From Mycolicibacterium tokaiense (GTDB taxonomy: Bacteria > Actinomycetota > Actinomycetes > Mycobacteriales > Mycobacteriaceae): 64,000 bases of DNA. Each line of letters starts with the position of its first letter. Within the stretch, counting starts at the first letter, position 1. Where the stretch lies: NCBI RefSeq assembly GCF_010725885.1, contig NZ_AP022600.1, positions 4,340,001-4,404,000 on the forward strand, written 5' to 3'. Both the position numbers and the translations under genes were made by a program. The notes under the pieces were generated by a model. That model was not told the DNA's origin and made no database searches. It was given only the letters and a program-made list of their open reading frames with translations. Positions 48,409 through 57,100 of this stretch are shown here, in pieces.

Positions 48409-49752
48409 TTACTGTGCGCCCGACATCGAGGGCAGGAACGTGACGATGGAGGGGAAAGCGATGAGCAGCGCGACGACCACCAGGTCGGCGACGATGAACG
48501 GAGCGATGCCGCGGAACACCCGCCCCAAACCGGCTTCGCGGACGGCGCCGGAGTAGACGAACGCGTTCATGCCGACGGGCGGGGTGACCAGGGCCATCTC
48601 GGCGACCTTCACGATGAGCACACCGAGCCAGATCCCGTCGAAGCCGTAACCGATCAGAATCGGATGCAACAGCGGCGCGGCGATCAGGATCATTGAGATG
48701 CCGTCGAGGAACATCCCGAGTGGTAGCAGGGCTGCCAGGCACAGCACCAACACCAGGTACGGCGGCAGGTCCGCCCCCGTCACCGCGCTCACCAGGGACG
48801 TGCTCGCCCCGCTGAGCGCCAGCACGTAGGTGAACACCCCGGCACCCACCATCAACAGGAAGGTCATGGCGGTCAGCCCGACTGCCTCCTGCAGTGACCC
48901 GCCGATCTCCCGCAGCCACGCCGGAGGCCGGTTGCGCAGCAGCAGCGCCAGCAGCGCCGCCAGTGCCCCGAAGGAGGCGGCTTCTGTCGGGGTGGCGATA
49001 CCGAAGTAGATGGTGCCGATGGACACCGCGAAAATCACTACGAGATAGAGAAACCCGATGATGTCGAGGCGTGGCGGGTGCTCCGGGGTCGCCGGTTGAT
49101 CGACGGCCGCGGAGATGTCGGCCGACGGCGTGCGACGACGCTGCCAGATCACCAACAACACGATGGTGAGTGCGTAGAGGGCGATGGTGAGCAGTCCCGG
49201 CCCGATCCCTGCGATCAGCAGTTGCCCGATGCTCTCCTCGGTGACCACGCCGTAGAGCACGAGCACGATCGACGGAGGGATCAGCACTCCTAGCGTGCCG
49301 CCCGCGCACACCACACCGGCAGCCAGTCGGATGCCGTACCCGGCACGCACGATCGCGTCGGTGGACACCCGGGCCATGGTGGCAACGGTGGCCACACTCG
49401 AACCGGTCACCGCAGCGAACAAGCCGGACCCGGCCAGGGAGGCCAGCGCCGGACCGCCGGGCATGCGTCGCATCGCCGCCGAGGCGAGGTCGAAGCCGGC
49501 CTGGGCCAGCCCGGCGCGCACGGCGAACACGCCCATCACGATGAACAGCGGAATGATCGTCAGCGAGTAGTCGGCAGCCGTCGAAAACGGTTGATTGGCA
49601 ACGGTACTGAGGCCGGCACCGGTGCCACGCAGCATCAGCACGCCGACGAAGGCGGCAGCCATCAGCGACAACGCGACGTGCAGGCGGATGGCCAGTAGCG
49701 CGAAGAACAGCAGCAGCACGATGATGAGCACAACGGCGGTGGTGGCGGTCAT
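48409..49752 (-). CDS. TRAP transporter large permease (DctM/SiaM type)
   Basis: A 447-aa membrane protein with 12 or more helices. TRAP large-subunit signatures are FAAVTGSSVATVATMARV, GGTLGVLIPPSIVLVLYGVVTEESIGQL, FGIATPTEAASFGALAAL and VTPPVGMNAFVYSG. It uses a Na+ or H+ gradient to import the ligand delivered by the binding protein. ATG 49752 overlaps the small-permease stop by 4 bp. Confidence 0.93.
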   Translation of the reverse strand: MTATTAVVLIIVLLLFFALLAIRLHVALSLMAAAFVGVLMLRGTGAGLSTVANQPFSTAADYSLTIIPLFIVMGVFAVRAGLAQAGFDLASAAMRRMPGGPALASLAGSGLFAAVTGSSVATVATMARVSTDAIVRAGYGIRLAAGVVCAGGTLGVLIPPSIVLVLYGVVTEESIGQLLIAGIGPGLLTIALYALTIVLLVIWQRRRTPSADISAAVDQPATPEHPPRLDIIGFLYLVVIFAVSIGTIYFGIATPTEAASFGALAALLALLLRNRPPAWLREIGGSLQEAVGLTAMTFLLMVGAGVFTYVLALSGASTSLVSAVTGADLPPYLVLVLCLAALLPLGMFLDGISMILIAAPLLHPILIGYGFDGIWLGVLIVKVAEMALVTPPVGMNAFVYSGAVREAGLGRVFRGIAPFIVADLVVVALLIAFPSIVTFLPSMSGAQ

Positions 49753-50285
49753 CGCTGAGCTCCGTTCGCCTCGGACCGCAGTGCCCTGAACGTCAGCAAC
49801 TCTTTCCACACCGCGACCACGAAGAACGCGACGAAGGACAGGAAGAGCACCACCTTGGCGGGCCAGGTGGGCAACCGCAGGATGTCGTTGGTGGTCTCGC
49901 CGCGCTCCAGGGCGCTCACCAGGACTTCGCCGAGCCCCCAGATGATCAGCACTCCGAGTGCGACCAGCAACGCCGCGCGCAGCACGGACAGGACGAGCCT
50001 CGCCGTGGGCCCGAAGCGGGTCTCGACGAGCTCGACGGTGACATGGTTGCCGTTGACCTCGGCCGCCGCCAGTCCCAGAAAGGCGATGGCCACCAGCAGC
50101 ATGGTGGAGATGTCCACCGTGCCGACGATCGAGCGTCCGCCGGCGTTGCGGCCCACCACGTCGGCGATGGTCAACGCGATGAGGGCGAGCAGCAGCAGGC
50201 CGGCCACCACGCTGAGGGCGTGCACCGCCAGCGTCAGCGGTCTCGGCAGCTCGACCTCGGAGGCGGGGGAATCCGGAAGCGCCAT
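49749..50285 (-). CDS. TRAP transporter small permease (DctQ type)
   Basis: A 178-aa protein with four predicted helices (about 20-42, 55-80, 98-120 and 140-160). The region DVVGRNAGGRSIVGTVDIS is typical for DctQ proteins. It shares one base with the upstream binding-protein gene and overlaps the large permease gene by 4 bp, so the three subunits are translationally coupled. Confidence 0.9.
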   Translation of the reverse strand: MALPDSPASEVELPRPLTLAVHALSVVAGLLLLALIALTIADVVGRNAGGRSIVGTVDISTMLLVAIAFLGLAAAEVNGNHVTVELVETRFGPTARLVLSVLRAALLVALGVLIIWGLGEVLVSALERGETTNDILRLPTWPAKVVLFLSFVAFFVVAVWKELLTFRALRSEANGAQR

Positions 50286-51367
50286 CAGATCTTTCCTTCT
50301 AGACAGGCGATGAACGGATCGGCGTAGTCGGAGGTCGACGACTCCTCGGCGATGATGCGCCGGTAGTCGTCGAGCACACCCTGCGCGTCGTAGCCGCGTT
50401 CGGCGTAGCGGTCCACCCAACCCTGGGCGATGTCGGCGCGTTCCTTCCACGCCTCGACATCCGGCGCGGGCATGGTGGACAGCTGCGCGTTGGTCTCCCT
50501 GAGCTCGGTGCAGGCCGTCTGCGCTGCCGCGCCCATCTCCTCCAGTCCGTAGCCGATGCCGTTGGCCGATGCCTCGGCGATGGCGTCCTGGTACTCCTGG
50601 GGCATGGACGCCAACAGCTCGGCGTTGATCACCACGATCGACGACGAGTACGTGCCGATGCCGGGATCGATCAGGTACGGCGTGGTGGTCGACAACCCGA
50701 AGGTGGGCAGGTTCGCGATCGCCAGGGCGGTATAACCGTCGACGACTCCGCGCTCCATGGACTCGTAGATGTCGGTGGCGGTCATCGCCACCGGGTTGGC
50801 GCCCACGGCCAGCAGAGCCTCGGAGGTGAGTCCACCCGAACGGATGCTGAGCCCGGCCAGATCCTGCGGCCGCGCAGCCGGCTGCTTCAACCCGACGAGA
50901 TTGATCCCGAGCGGCAGCGGGAACAGCAGGCGCACCCCCTGGCGATCGAAATCGTCACGGTAGGTGTCGTTCTCGTTGTACAGCCGCTCGATGGCCGTCA
51001 TCTGCACTTCGGGGTTGTTGGTCTCGAAGGGCAGCTCGATGACGGTGAACATCGACAGATCGGAGGCGGCGTAGATGGAGCCGACCTGCGCCAGGTCTGC
51101 GCGTCCGTCCAAGGTGGCCTGCACCGACTCGTCGGCTCCCACCAGGCTCTGGGAGTAGTGGAACTGCACCCGGACCCCACCGTCGGTGAGTTCTTCGACC
51201 TCCTGCGCCCACCGCTGCGCGGTCAGGGACTGATCCGAGGTCTGTGAGGAATAGGTGGTGTAGTGCAGCACGTACTCGCCGTCCTGGGCCACCGCGCAGG
51301 CGGTCAAGGCGCTTGCGGACAGGGCCACCATCGCGGCGGCGGCTCCTCGGTGAAGGCGCCCGGCCAT
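50285..51367 (-). CDS. TRAP transporter solute-binding lipoprotein (DctP type)
   Basis: A 360-aa binding protein with a short basic N-terminus, a hydrophobic signal and lipobox LTAC (Cys about residue 24), so it is probably lipid-anchored as fits a bacterium without a Gram-negative periplasm. DctP-like blocks are QRWAQEVEELTDGGVRVQFHYSQSLVG, LAGLSIRSGG, and GVVDGYTALAIANL near the ligand-binding cleft. The Arg in SIRSGG would bind a substrate carboxylate. The ligand is likely an organic acid. Confidence 0.9.
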   Translation of the reverse strand: MAGRLHRGAAAAMVALSASALTACAVAQDGEYVLHYTTYSSQTSDQSLTAQRWAQEVEELTDGGVRVQFHYSQSLVGADESVQATLDGRADLAQVGSIYAASDLSMFTVIELPFETNNPEVQMTAIERLYNENDTYRDDFDRQGVRLLFPLPLGINLVGLKQPAARPQDLAGLSIRSGGLTSEALLAVGANPVAMTATDIYESMERGVVDGYTALAIANLPTFGLSTTTPYLIDPGIGTYSSSIVVINAELLASMPQEYQDAIAEASANGIGYGLEEMGAAAQTACTELRETNAQLSTMPAPDVEAWKERADIAQGWVDRYAERGYDAQGVLDDYRRIIAEESSTSDYADPFIACLEGKI

Positions 51368-51368
51368 G

Positions 51369-52166
51369 TCAGGCCCCGGGCGTGACGCGGTAACGGCGCA
51401 GCGTCAGCGCCGGGTTGACAGCGCGGACCGCCGCGAGTCGTTCACGCTCGAGGCGGGCGATGCCGATGCCCTGGGCCTCTCCCAGCGCTGCCAGCGGAAT
51501 GCCCATCGGGTCGAGAATGACGCTGTTGCCCGAACCGGCCGGGGCGATCTGGTCGGCGGCCAGCACATAGACGGTGTTCTCGATGGCACGGGCCCGCAAC
51601 AGCGTGTTCCAGTGGTATTCCTTCAGCGGGCCGGGCACCCACTCCGCCGGCAGGGCGATGACGTCCGCGCCCGCATCGACCAGGGTGCGCGACGTCTCGG
51701 GGAAGCGGAGGTCGTAGCAGGTCTGCATGCCGATGGTGAAACCGTTGAGCTGCAACAGTTCCGGTGTGGACGGGTCTGCGGCGATCACCCGGTCCGACTC
51801 TTTGTACCCGAAGGCGTCGTAGAGGTGGACCTTGCGGTAGACGGCGGCGATCGTGCCGTCCTGGATACCGACCAGCGTGTTGTGGATCCGGCCGTCGGCG
51901 GCGGACTCGTTGACGCCCGCGATGACCGTCACCTTCGACTCGGTGGCCGCGTCGACGAGGCGGGTGACCGACGGGCCGTTCAGGGGTTCGGCGGTCTCGA
52001 CGAAGCGGTCATCCATGCTGGGCACGGTGAAGACCGAGTATTCGGGAAGGACCACGAGTTCGGCACCGCGTTCTGCGGCATCCCGTATGAGACCGACCAT
52101 GACATCGAGGTTGGCGGCCTTGTCCTCGGTGGGGGCGAACTGTGCGATCGCGGCAGTCAGGGTCAT
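51369..52166 (-). CDS. Carbon-nitrogen hydrolase (nitrilase superfamily)
   Basis: A 265-aa member of the nitrilase/amidase superfamily. The Glu-Lys-Cys triad is Glu in VVLPEYSVF (about residue 42), Lys in YRKVHLYDAFGYKES and Cys in MQTCYDLRFPE. The DLRFPE motif groups it with amidases such as Nit1/Nit2 and YafV rather than true nitrilases. It lies one base upstream of the TRAP genes and overlaps the aldolase gene by 4 bp, so it may deamidate the imported acid. Confidence 0.9.
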   Translation of the reverse strand: MTLTAAIAQFAPTEDKAANLDVMVGLIRDAAERGAELVVLPEYSVFTVPSMDDRFVETAEPLNGPSVTRLVDAATESKVTVIAGVNESAADGRIHNTLVGIQDGTIAAVYRKVHLYDAFGYKESDRVIAADPSTPELLQLNGFTIGMQTCYDLRFPETSRTLVDAGADVIALPAEWVPGPLKEYHWNTLLRARAIENTVYVLAADQIAPAGSGNSVILDPMGIPLAALGEAQGIGIARLERERLAAVRAVNPALTLRRYRVTPGA

Positions 52167-52939
52167 CGGGTGCTCCTCACATCGTTCTGGATTTCGCGAA
52201 GGTTCTGCATGGTCGAGGTGAAGCCCGCCAGCATCGCGCCGTACTGCATGGACGCGACGATGGTGTGCGCGCCCTCTTCGAGGGCCAGGCGCTGCTCGGC
52301 CGCGCTCCAGGCGGGTAGCACCCACGGCTTGCCGGCGGCGTTGGCGACCCGGGCGAGCGCACGGATGTCGGCCAGGTCCGCCTCGGTGACGGCGTAGGCG
52401 CCACGGTCGCGCCGCAGCGAAAGGTCGCTGGGGCCGATGAAGATGCCGTCCACCACCGGGAGGTCCACGATGGCGGAGATCTCGTCGTAGGCGGAGGCGT
52501 CTTCGATCATGGCGTAGCAGTGGGTGTTCCGGTCCTGGGCGGCCACCCAGTCGTCGGTGAAGCCGCGGTAGTCCGAGGTGCGGCCGCCGGCGAAGGAGCG
52601 GTCACCCAGCGGGGGGAACTTGGCGAACCCGCAGATCTCGCGGGCGTGCGCGGCCGAGGTGATGTGCGGGATCGCCACGGCATCGGCACCGAAATCGAGG
52701 GCCTGCTGAATGGGCCCGCGCTCGGGTCCCAGCACCTTGGCGATCACCCGCATGCCCTTGGCGCGGATGAACGGGATCAGCCAGTCCAGCGTGCGCAGGT
52801 CGAAGAGCCCGTGCTCGATGTCGAGGACCACGGCGTCGTAACCGGCCAACTTCCCCATTTCGACGGCGGCGATCGACGGTTCGGTGAGCCAGATCGACAG
52901 GGCGGGCTCGCGTACATCAGGTGTCTGTGGTGCTGCCAA
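52163..52939 (-). CDS. HpcH/HpaI aldolase family protein
   Basis: A class II pyruvate-type aldolase fold, 258 aa from the TTG at 52939. The metal and substrate residues are visible in VLDIEHGLFD, ALDFGADAVAIPHITS and MIEDASAYDEISAIVDLPVVDGIFIGPSDLS. It should cleave a 2-keto-4-hydroxy acid to pyruvate plus an aldehyde or keto acid. The TTG follows GAAAGG well; a GTG at 52969 has no RBS and sits close to the operator. As first gene, it sets the start of a five-gene overlapping operon. Confidence 0.85.
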   Translation of the reverse strand: MAAPQTPDVREPALSIWLTEPSIAAVEMGKLAGYDAVVLDIEHGLFDLRTLDWLIPFIRAKGMRVIAKVLGPERGPIQQALDFGADAVAIPHITSAAHAREICGFAKFPPLGDRSFAGGRTSDYRGFTDDWVAAQDRNTHCYAMIEDASAYDEISAIVDLPVVDGIFIGPSDLSLRRDRGAYAVTEADLADIRALARVANAAGKPWVLPAWSAAEQRLALEEGAHTIVASMQYGAMLAGFTSTMQNLREIQNDVRSTR

Positions 52940-52984
52940 CGGGGGACCTTTCGTCGTGGCCGAAAACACACTGTGCGGACTTCA

Positions 52985-52992
52985 TGTATACA
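52985..52992. promoter_or_regulatory. GntR-FCD operator candidate
   Basis: TGTATACA is a perfect 8-bp palindrome, a common core of FadR/FCD-type GntR operators. It lies between the divergent aldolase and GntR genes. A GntR protein bound here could control both. Confidence 0.55.
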
Positions 52993-53029
52993 CGGAGTGT
53001 CCGTTGAGTGTAAATGGTTGAATGAGAGT

Positions 53030-53698
53030 GTGCCGAGTTTGGAATCCACCTCCGACGCCACCTTGCGGGGCTCCGCGGGCAAGCGGGCCTACGAATGGAT
53101 CCGCGATGCCATCCTCGCGGGGGAGTTCGCCGAGGGCGAGTTCGTCGACGAGGTGGTGCTCGCGGCCCGGGTCGGCACCTCCCGCACGCCGGTGCGCGAG
53201 GCGCTGCAGCGCCTGCAGGTCGAGCGGTATGTGGACCTCGTCCCGCGACGCGGAGCCCAAGTGCGTGTGGTCACGGCCGTGGAGATGCGTGAGATCTACC
53301 AGGCGCGGTTTGTGCTGGAGTCCGACGCGTTGCGGACCATCTGCACCCGCCGCGCGGGAGTTCCCGACGCGGCCCGGGAGTTGGTCTTACAGATGGAGCA
53401 GGCCGGCAGCGCGCGCGACTGGAACCGATTCGCCCAACTCGACCAGCTGTTCCACTCCGAGATCGTCCGGCATCAGCGCAACGCGGTGATCGCTGATCTG
53501 TACGACTCGCTGCAACCGCGGCAGGTTCGGCTGGGCACCCGTACCCTCACCGAGGCGCCGGCCCGGCTGCTCACCATCGAGTCCGAGCATCGAGACCTGT
53601 TGGCGGCCATCGACAACCACGATGCCGAGGGCAGTGTCGACGTGCTCCGGCGGCACCTGCGCGAAATCCCGGAGCTGGTGAACGCGTTCTCGCGCTAA
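53030..53698 (+). CDS. GntR family regulator with FCD domain
   Basis: A 222-aa regulator. The N-terminal winged helix is seen in AYEWIRDAILAGEFAEGEFVDE and the recognition helix in RVGTSRTPVREALQRLQVE. The all-helical FCD ligand domain follows (IYQARFVLESDALRTI, LDQLFHSEIVRHQRN, ESEHRDLLAAIDNHDA), with metal-binding Asp and His typical of carboxylate sensors. GTG 53030 is the most plausible start although the RBS is weak. It likely senses an organic acid handled by the divergent operon. Confidence 0.87.
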   Translation: MPSLESTSDATLRGSAGKRAYEWIRDAILAGEFAEGEFVDEVVLAARVGTSRTPVREALQRLQVERYVDLVPRRGAQVRVVTAVEMREIYQARFVLESDALRTICTRRAGVPDAARELVLQMEQAGSARDWNRFAQLDQLFHSEIVRHQRNAVIADLYDSLQPRQVRLGTRTLTEAPARLLTIESEHRDLLAAIDNHDAEGSVDVLRRHLREIPELVNAFSR

Positions 53699-54126
53699 TC
53701 CTGCTGCGCGGTCTCGAATTTCATGACATCCATGTTCCAGTACCCGCGCATGTTGGCGATCTTTCCTGCGCCGTCGACGCGGTAGGTGAACACTCCGCGC
53801 ACCTCGCTGGTCAAACCGCCCTCGAACTCACTGCGCAGCACCAGGATGTGGGCGATCTCGTCGGGCGAACTCGACGGAAACGTCTCCTCGCAGGTGATCC
53901 GCAGGTTGTTCTGGGCGATGTTGGTGTCGTAGAAGGCCGAGACGGCCTCCTTGCCCCGTACGCCGGTGCCGTCGGGGTTGGTGATGGCCTGCCCGATCGG
54001 GTCCTCGATCACCACGTCCTCGGCCATCAACGCCAGCCAGGCATGCTTGTCGTGGGCCTGAACGGCCTTCCACGAACTCTGCGATGCGGCCAGGGCGGGT
54101 GCGACGTCGGTGGTGGGCTGGCTCAT
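53695..54126 (-). CDS. NTF2-like / ketosteroid isomerase-like protein
   Basis: A 143-aa SnoaL/NTF2-fold protein very like the mycobacterial steroid-binding protein Rv0760c (from memory), sharing ASQSSWKAVQAHDKHAWLALMAEDVVIEDPIG and CEETFPSSSPDEIAHILVL. NTF2-fold members isomerise or dehydrate ring compounds or just bind them. It ends the minus-strand catabolic operon, and its stop overlaps the stop of the converging GntR gene. Confidence 0.85.
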   Translation of the reverse strand: MSQPTTDVAPALAASQSSWKAVQAHDKHAWLALMAEDVVIEDPIGQAITNPDGTGVRGKEAVSAFYDTNIAQNNLRITCEETFPSSSPDEIAHILVLRSEFEGGLTSEVRGVFTYRVDGAGKIANMRGYWNMDVMKFETAQQD

Positions 54127-54130
54127 CGGT

Positions 54131-54580
54131 TCACATTAACGCCTGCCCGTACTCCGCGGACGGACTATCGAGATCGCATACCGACGGCACCAAGTCCGAA
54201 CATTCCTCTCCGCGGAGCATCCGTGTGAGCAGGCGACTGTCCCAATAATCCCGCCAGCTCACGATCAGGCCACCGCGGACCTGGAACACGCCCATCACCG
54301 GCAGATGGTGTTCCCCGCCGTCGGCGGCGGTCAGGATGTCCACCCGTTCGGTCAGCACGGTGTCTCCTGCCTCGAAACAGTGCACCAGTCGGTATTGGTA
54401 CCGGCCGGGGAAGCTGTCGAACTGTGCGGCGAGGGCGGATCTGATGGCCGCATGACCCACCGATGCCCGGGTCCCGACGTTGTGATAACTGGCGTCCGGA
54501 CTGAAATGTCGCAGCAGCGTGTCGAGGTCGCGGGTGGCGGTGTCGGTGCAGAACACACGAACCCTGTCCCCCGGAGTCAT
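54131..54580 (-). CDS. Limonene-1,2-epoxide hydrolase-type enzyme
   Basis: A 149-aa NTF2-fold protein. It keeps the full catalytic set known from limonene-1,2-epoxide hydrolase: Tyr and Asn in ASYHNVGT, Arg and Asp in ERVDIL, and a second Asp in WRDYWD. It should open an epoxide to a diol with one-step acid/base catalysis. ATG 54580 overlaps the acyl-CoA dehydrogenase stop, so the genes are coupled. The epoxide is probably made by the P450 of the same operon. Confidence 0.82.
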   Translation of the reverse strand: MTPGDRVRVFCTDTATRDLDTLLRHFSPDASYHNVGTRASVGHAAIRSALAAQFDSFPGRYQYRLVHCFEAGDTVLTERVDILTAADGGEHHLPVMGVFQVRGGLIVSWRDYWDSRLLTRMLRGEECSDLVPSVCDLDSPSAEYGQALM

Positions 54581-55719
54581 CGAGCTCCGATTAGTGACTT
54601 GGCGATAGTGTTCTTCAGTATTTCGCTCGACCCGCCGGCGATCTCGTAGGTTTTGGCGTCTCTGAGATACCTCCCGAACGGCGAGGACGTGCGGGTGCCG
54701 TGGGCACCGCACACCTGCACGGCCATCTCTGCCACCTCCGTTGCCACCGAAGAGGCAAAAAGCTTTGCTTCCGAACTGCTGCGGGCGATGTCGCGTCCTG
54801 CGTCCAGGTCACACGCGGCCTGGTGGGTCAGCAGTCTGGCTGCGTCGATCCGTGCTGCTGCCTCGGCGAAGTACCACTGGATGCCTTGAAAATCTATGAC
54901 CCTGGACGAGAAGGCCGAACGACCGATCGCGTACTGAAGTGCGGCGTCGAATGCAGCACGCGCGATACCGAGAGAAATACCCGCTGCCAGCACCCGCGAG
55001 TTCGCCAGGGTGACCATTGCCTGCTTGAGGCCGCGCCCTTCCTCGCCGATCAGGGCGTCCGGCGGCAGCAGACAGTCCAGGTGCAGATCGACGTGTGGTC
55101 CGTTACGCAGGCCGAAGGTCTGGGCTTCGGCCGTCTCCTCGGTATGCAGGCCGGTGGTCTCTCGCGGCACCGCAAAAACCGACACCCCTGCATCGGTCTC
55201 CGCGAGCACCACGAACAGGTCAGCGGCCGATCCAGAGGTGATGAATGCCTTCTGGCCCCGGACGTGCCAGCTCCCGTTCGCCTGTCGAGCGGCTTTGGTA
55301 TCCAGGGAACGAATGTCACTGCCGTGGGCACGCTCGGTCAGCGCATAGGCCGCACGCATGCCGTCCCGGTAGCGCGGGAGCAACCTCTGGCGCAGTGACG
55401 CCGAACCGAAAGCATCAATCAGTTTCTGGCTCTGAAAAATGGTGATCAGGGAGATGCCCACGATCGCGCTGCCCACCGACAGCTCCTCGAAGACGGTCAG
55501 CAGACGGGACATCGAGCTCGCACCCCCGCCCACGTCGTGTGGCAGGGTGAGGGAATTCCACCCGCGGGCGGCCGTCATCGCGATGATCTCGTCGGGGTAG
55601 CGGTCGTCGCGGTCCAGTTCCTCGGCGCGCGGGTCCACCTCCGCTGCCACGAACTGCCGCAGCTGGTCGGTCAGGTTGGCGTCCTCGAGACTGCGCCAGC
55701 GTCGTGTATCGATGTGCAT
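54577..55719 (-). CDS. Acyl-CoA dehydrogenase family protein
   Basis: FAD enzyme of the ACAD fold, 380 aa. The FAD-binding blocks YALTERAHGSDIRS and KAFITSGSAADLFVV are present, as are AMVTLANSRVLAAGISLG and QVCGAHGTRTSSPFGRYLRDAKTYEIAGGSSEI. At the usual catalytic base position (YEG-T) it has Gly (AGGSS), so the base may lie elsewhere or the enzyme may not be a simple dehydrogenase. ATG 55719 has an ideal AGGAG (minus strand, 55725-55729); earlier ATGs lack one. Confidence 0.88.
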   Translation of the reverse strand: MHIDTRRWRSLEDANLTDQLRQFVAAEVDPRAEELDRDDRYPDEIIAMTAARGWNSLTLPHDVGGGASSMSRLLTVFEELSVGSAIVGISLITIFQSQKLIDAFGSASLRQRLLPRYRDGMRAAYALTERAHGSDIRSLDTKAARQANGSWHVRGQKAFITSGSAADLFVVLAETDAGVSVFAVPRETTGLHTEETAEAQTFGLRNGPHVDLHLDCLLPPDALIGEEGRGLKQAMVTLANSRVLAAGISLGIARAAFDAALQYAIGRSAFSSRVIDFQGIQWYFAEAAARIDAARLLTHQAACDLDAGRDIARSSSEAKLFASSVATEVAEMAVQVCGAHGTRTSSPFGRYLRDAKTYEIAGGSSEILKNTIAKSLIGAR

Positions 55720-55801
55720 CGAAGCTCCTGTCATTGCTGTCATTCCGCACTTCTCAGATCGACGTCGCGGGTCTCCGGACCCCAGGCGGCACCGACCAGT
55801 G

Positions 55802-57100
55802 TCAGCAGCCCGGCGAGAATGAGAAAGACCACCGGGTGAACTCGTAGGGCATCACATTGTCGAGGTAGAGCATGTGAAAGGCGTACAACGACGGAATGAC
55901 TCCGGCCAACGCATAACCGGTGCCGTAACCGGCGGCACGAACCCCGACGGCAAACCGTTCGATGATGTAGGTGCTGGCAATACCAAAGGGCGACATCGCA
56001 ATGACCAGTGCGACCGTGTAGTAGGTCATGATGAGCCACAGCGACTCGCCGCTCTGAACGGCGCGGACCATCAGGTAGAAGGCCGGTACCGCGATCACAA
56101 GGTCCAGCACGCCTGCAATCATCAGCGCGCGTCTGCGCCCGATCCGTTGCCCGGTGATGCCGTAGACCATGTAACCGGCGGCCAGGGCGATGTTTGCCAC
56201 GAGTAGCCCGTAAATGACCTGCTGACTCGGCAATTCGAAGAAAGTCTGCAGAAGCGGGGGTGTGGCCGAGACCAGGGCGGCCGAACCCCACCACATGCCC
56301 ATCGTCACCACGATGACCTGGGCGAGTTTGCGTCCGTTCACGCCCCGGAACAGGGTCCGCAGGCTGCCCTCCCGGGTGGACTGCGCGTTCTCGCGCTTGG
56401 CTTTGAGCCATGCTTCCGACTCGGGGACCCTGGCGAATTGGAAGAACAGGATTATCCCCAGCACACCGCCCAGGATGAACGGTACTCGCCAACCCCACTG
56501 CAGATACGCCTCGTCACCGACAGAAGTGAGCATCAGCAGGGTGGCCACCGAAATGGCGATGAACCCCCACGGGTAGGCGGAGCCGATCAGGGCGCCCACG
56601 AAGCCACGGCGTGCCGGCGGTGCCTGTTCCATGGCAAGCGGATTCGCGCCGGCGTACTCGCCGCCCATGAACACCCCTCCGATGAACCGCAGGAGGATCA
56701 GCAGTCCGATCGCCCAGTATCCGAGGACGTCGTAGCCAGGTAATGCCGCCATCGCCAGCGTGCATACGGTGAACCCCGCGACGGCAATCAACGTGCTCTT
56801 TCGCCTGCCCATGGAGTCCGCCAGTCCGCCGAACATGATGGAGCCCAGCGGTCTACCCAGCAGGGTGGCGATCAGGGTCAGGTAGAACAGCGTGGTCTTG
56901 GTGGCCGGGGGCAGGTCGGCTGGCTGGAAGTAGAGGATGGCCGGAGCCAGTGCCACTACGGGTAGGTAGATGTCGTAGTAATCGACAAAAAACCCGAAAA
57001 ATGCTGCTCGGGTTGTCTTTCGAGAAGTTGCCTTGTCGACTGTCCCGGGTGCTTTGTCATCCCCGGGCTGGCCGGCGTCAACGGTGGCGCCTTGGGTCAT
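55802..57100 (-). CDS. MFS transporter (metabolite:H+ symporter type), 3'-frameshifted
   Basis: A 12-helix major facilitator protein. The N-terminal GFFVDYYDIYLPVVALAPAI, the loop GGLADSMGRRKST and FIGGVFMGGEYAGANPLAMEQAPPARRGF mark the sugar/metabolite:H+ symporter group. As read, it ends after 432 residues with an atypical tail FTRWSFSFSPGC. Adding one C to the CCC run at 55834-55836 (minus strand) restores FTPVVFLILAGLLTLVGAAWGPETRDVDL and a 453-residue protein ending at 55740. A true single-base deletion or a sequencing error is likely. It probably imports the substrate of the surrounding pathway. Confidence 0.87.
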   Translation of the reverse strand: MTQGATVDAGQPGDDKAPGTVDKATSRKTTRAAFFGFFVDYYDIYLPVVALAPAILYFQPADLPPATKTTLFYLTLIATLLGRPLGSIMFGGLADSMGRRKSTLIAVAGFTVCTLAMAALPGYDVLGYWAIGLLILLRFIGGVFMGGEYAGANPLAMEQAPPARRGFVGALIGSAYPWGFIAISVATLLMLTSVGDEAYLQWGWRVPFILGGVLGIILFFQFARVPESEAWLKAKRENAQSTREGSLRTLFRGVNGRKLAQVIVVTMGMWWGSAALVSATPPLLQTFFELPSQQVIYGLLVANIALAAGYMVYGITGQRIGRRRALMIAGVLDLVIAVPAFYLMVRAVQSGESLWLIMTYYTVALVIAMSPFGIASTYIIERFAVGVRAAGYGTGYALAGVIPSLYAFHMLYLDNVMPYEFTRWSFSFSPGC

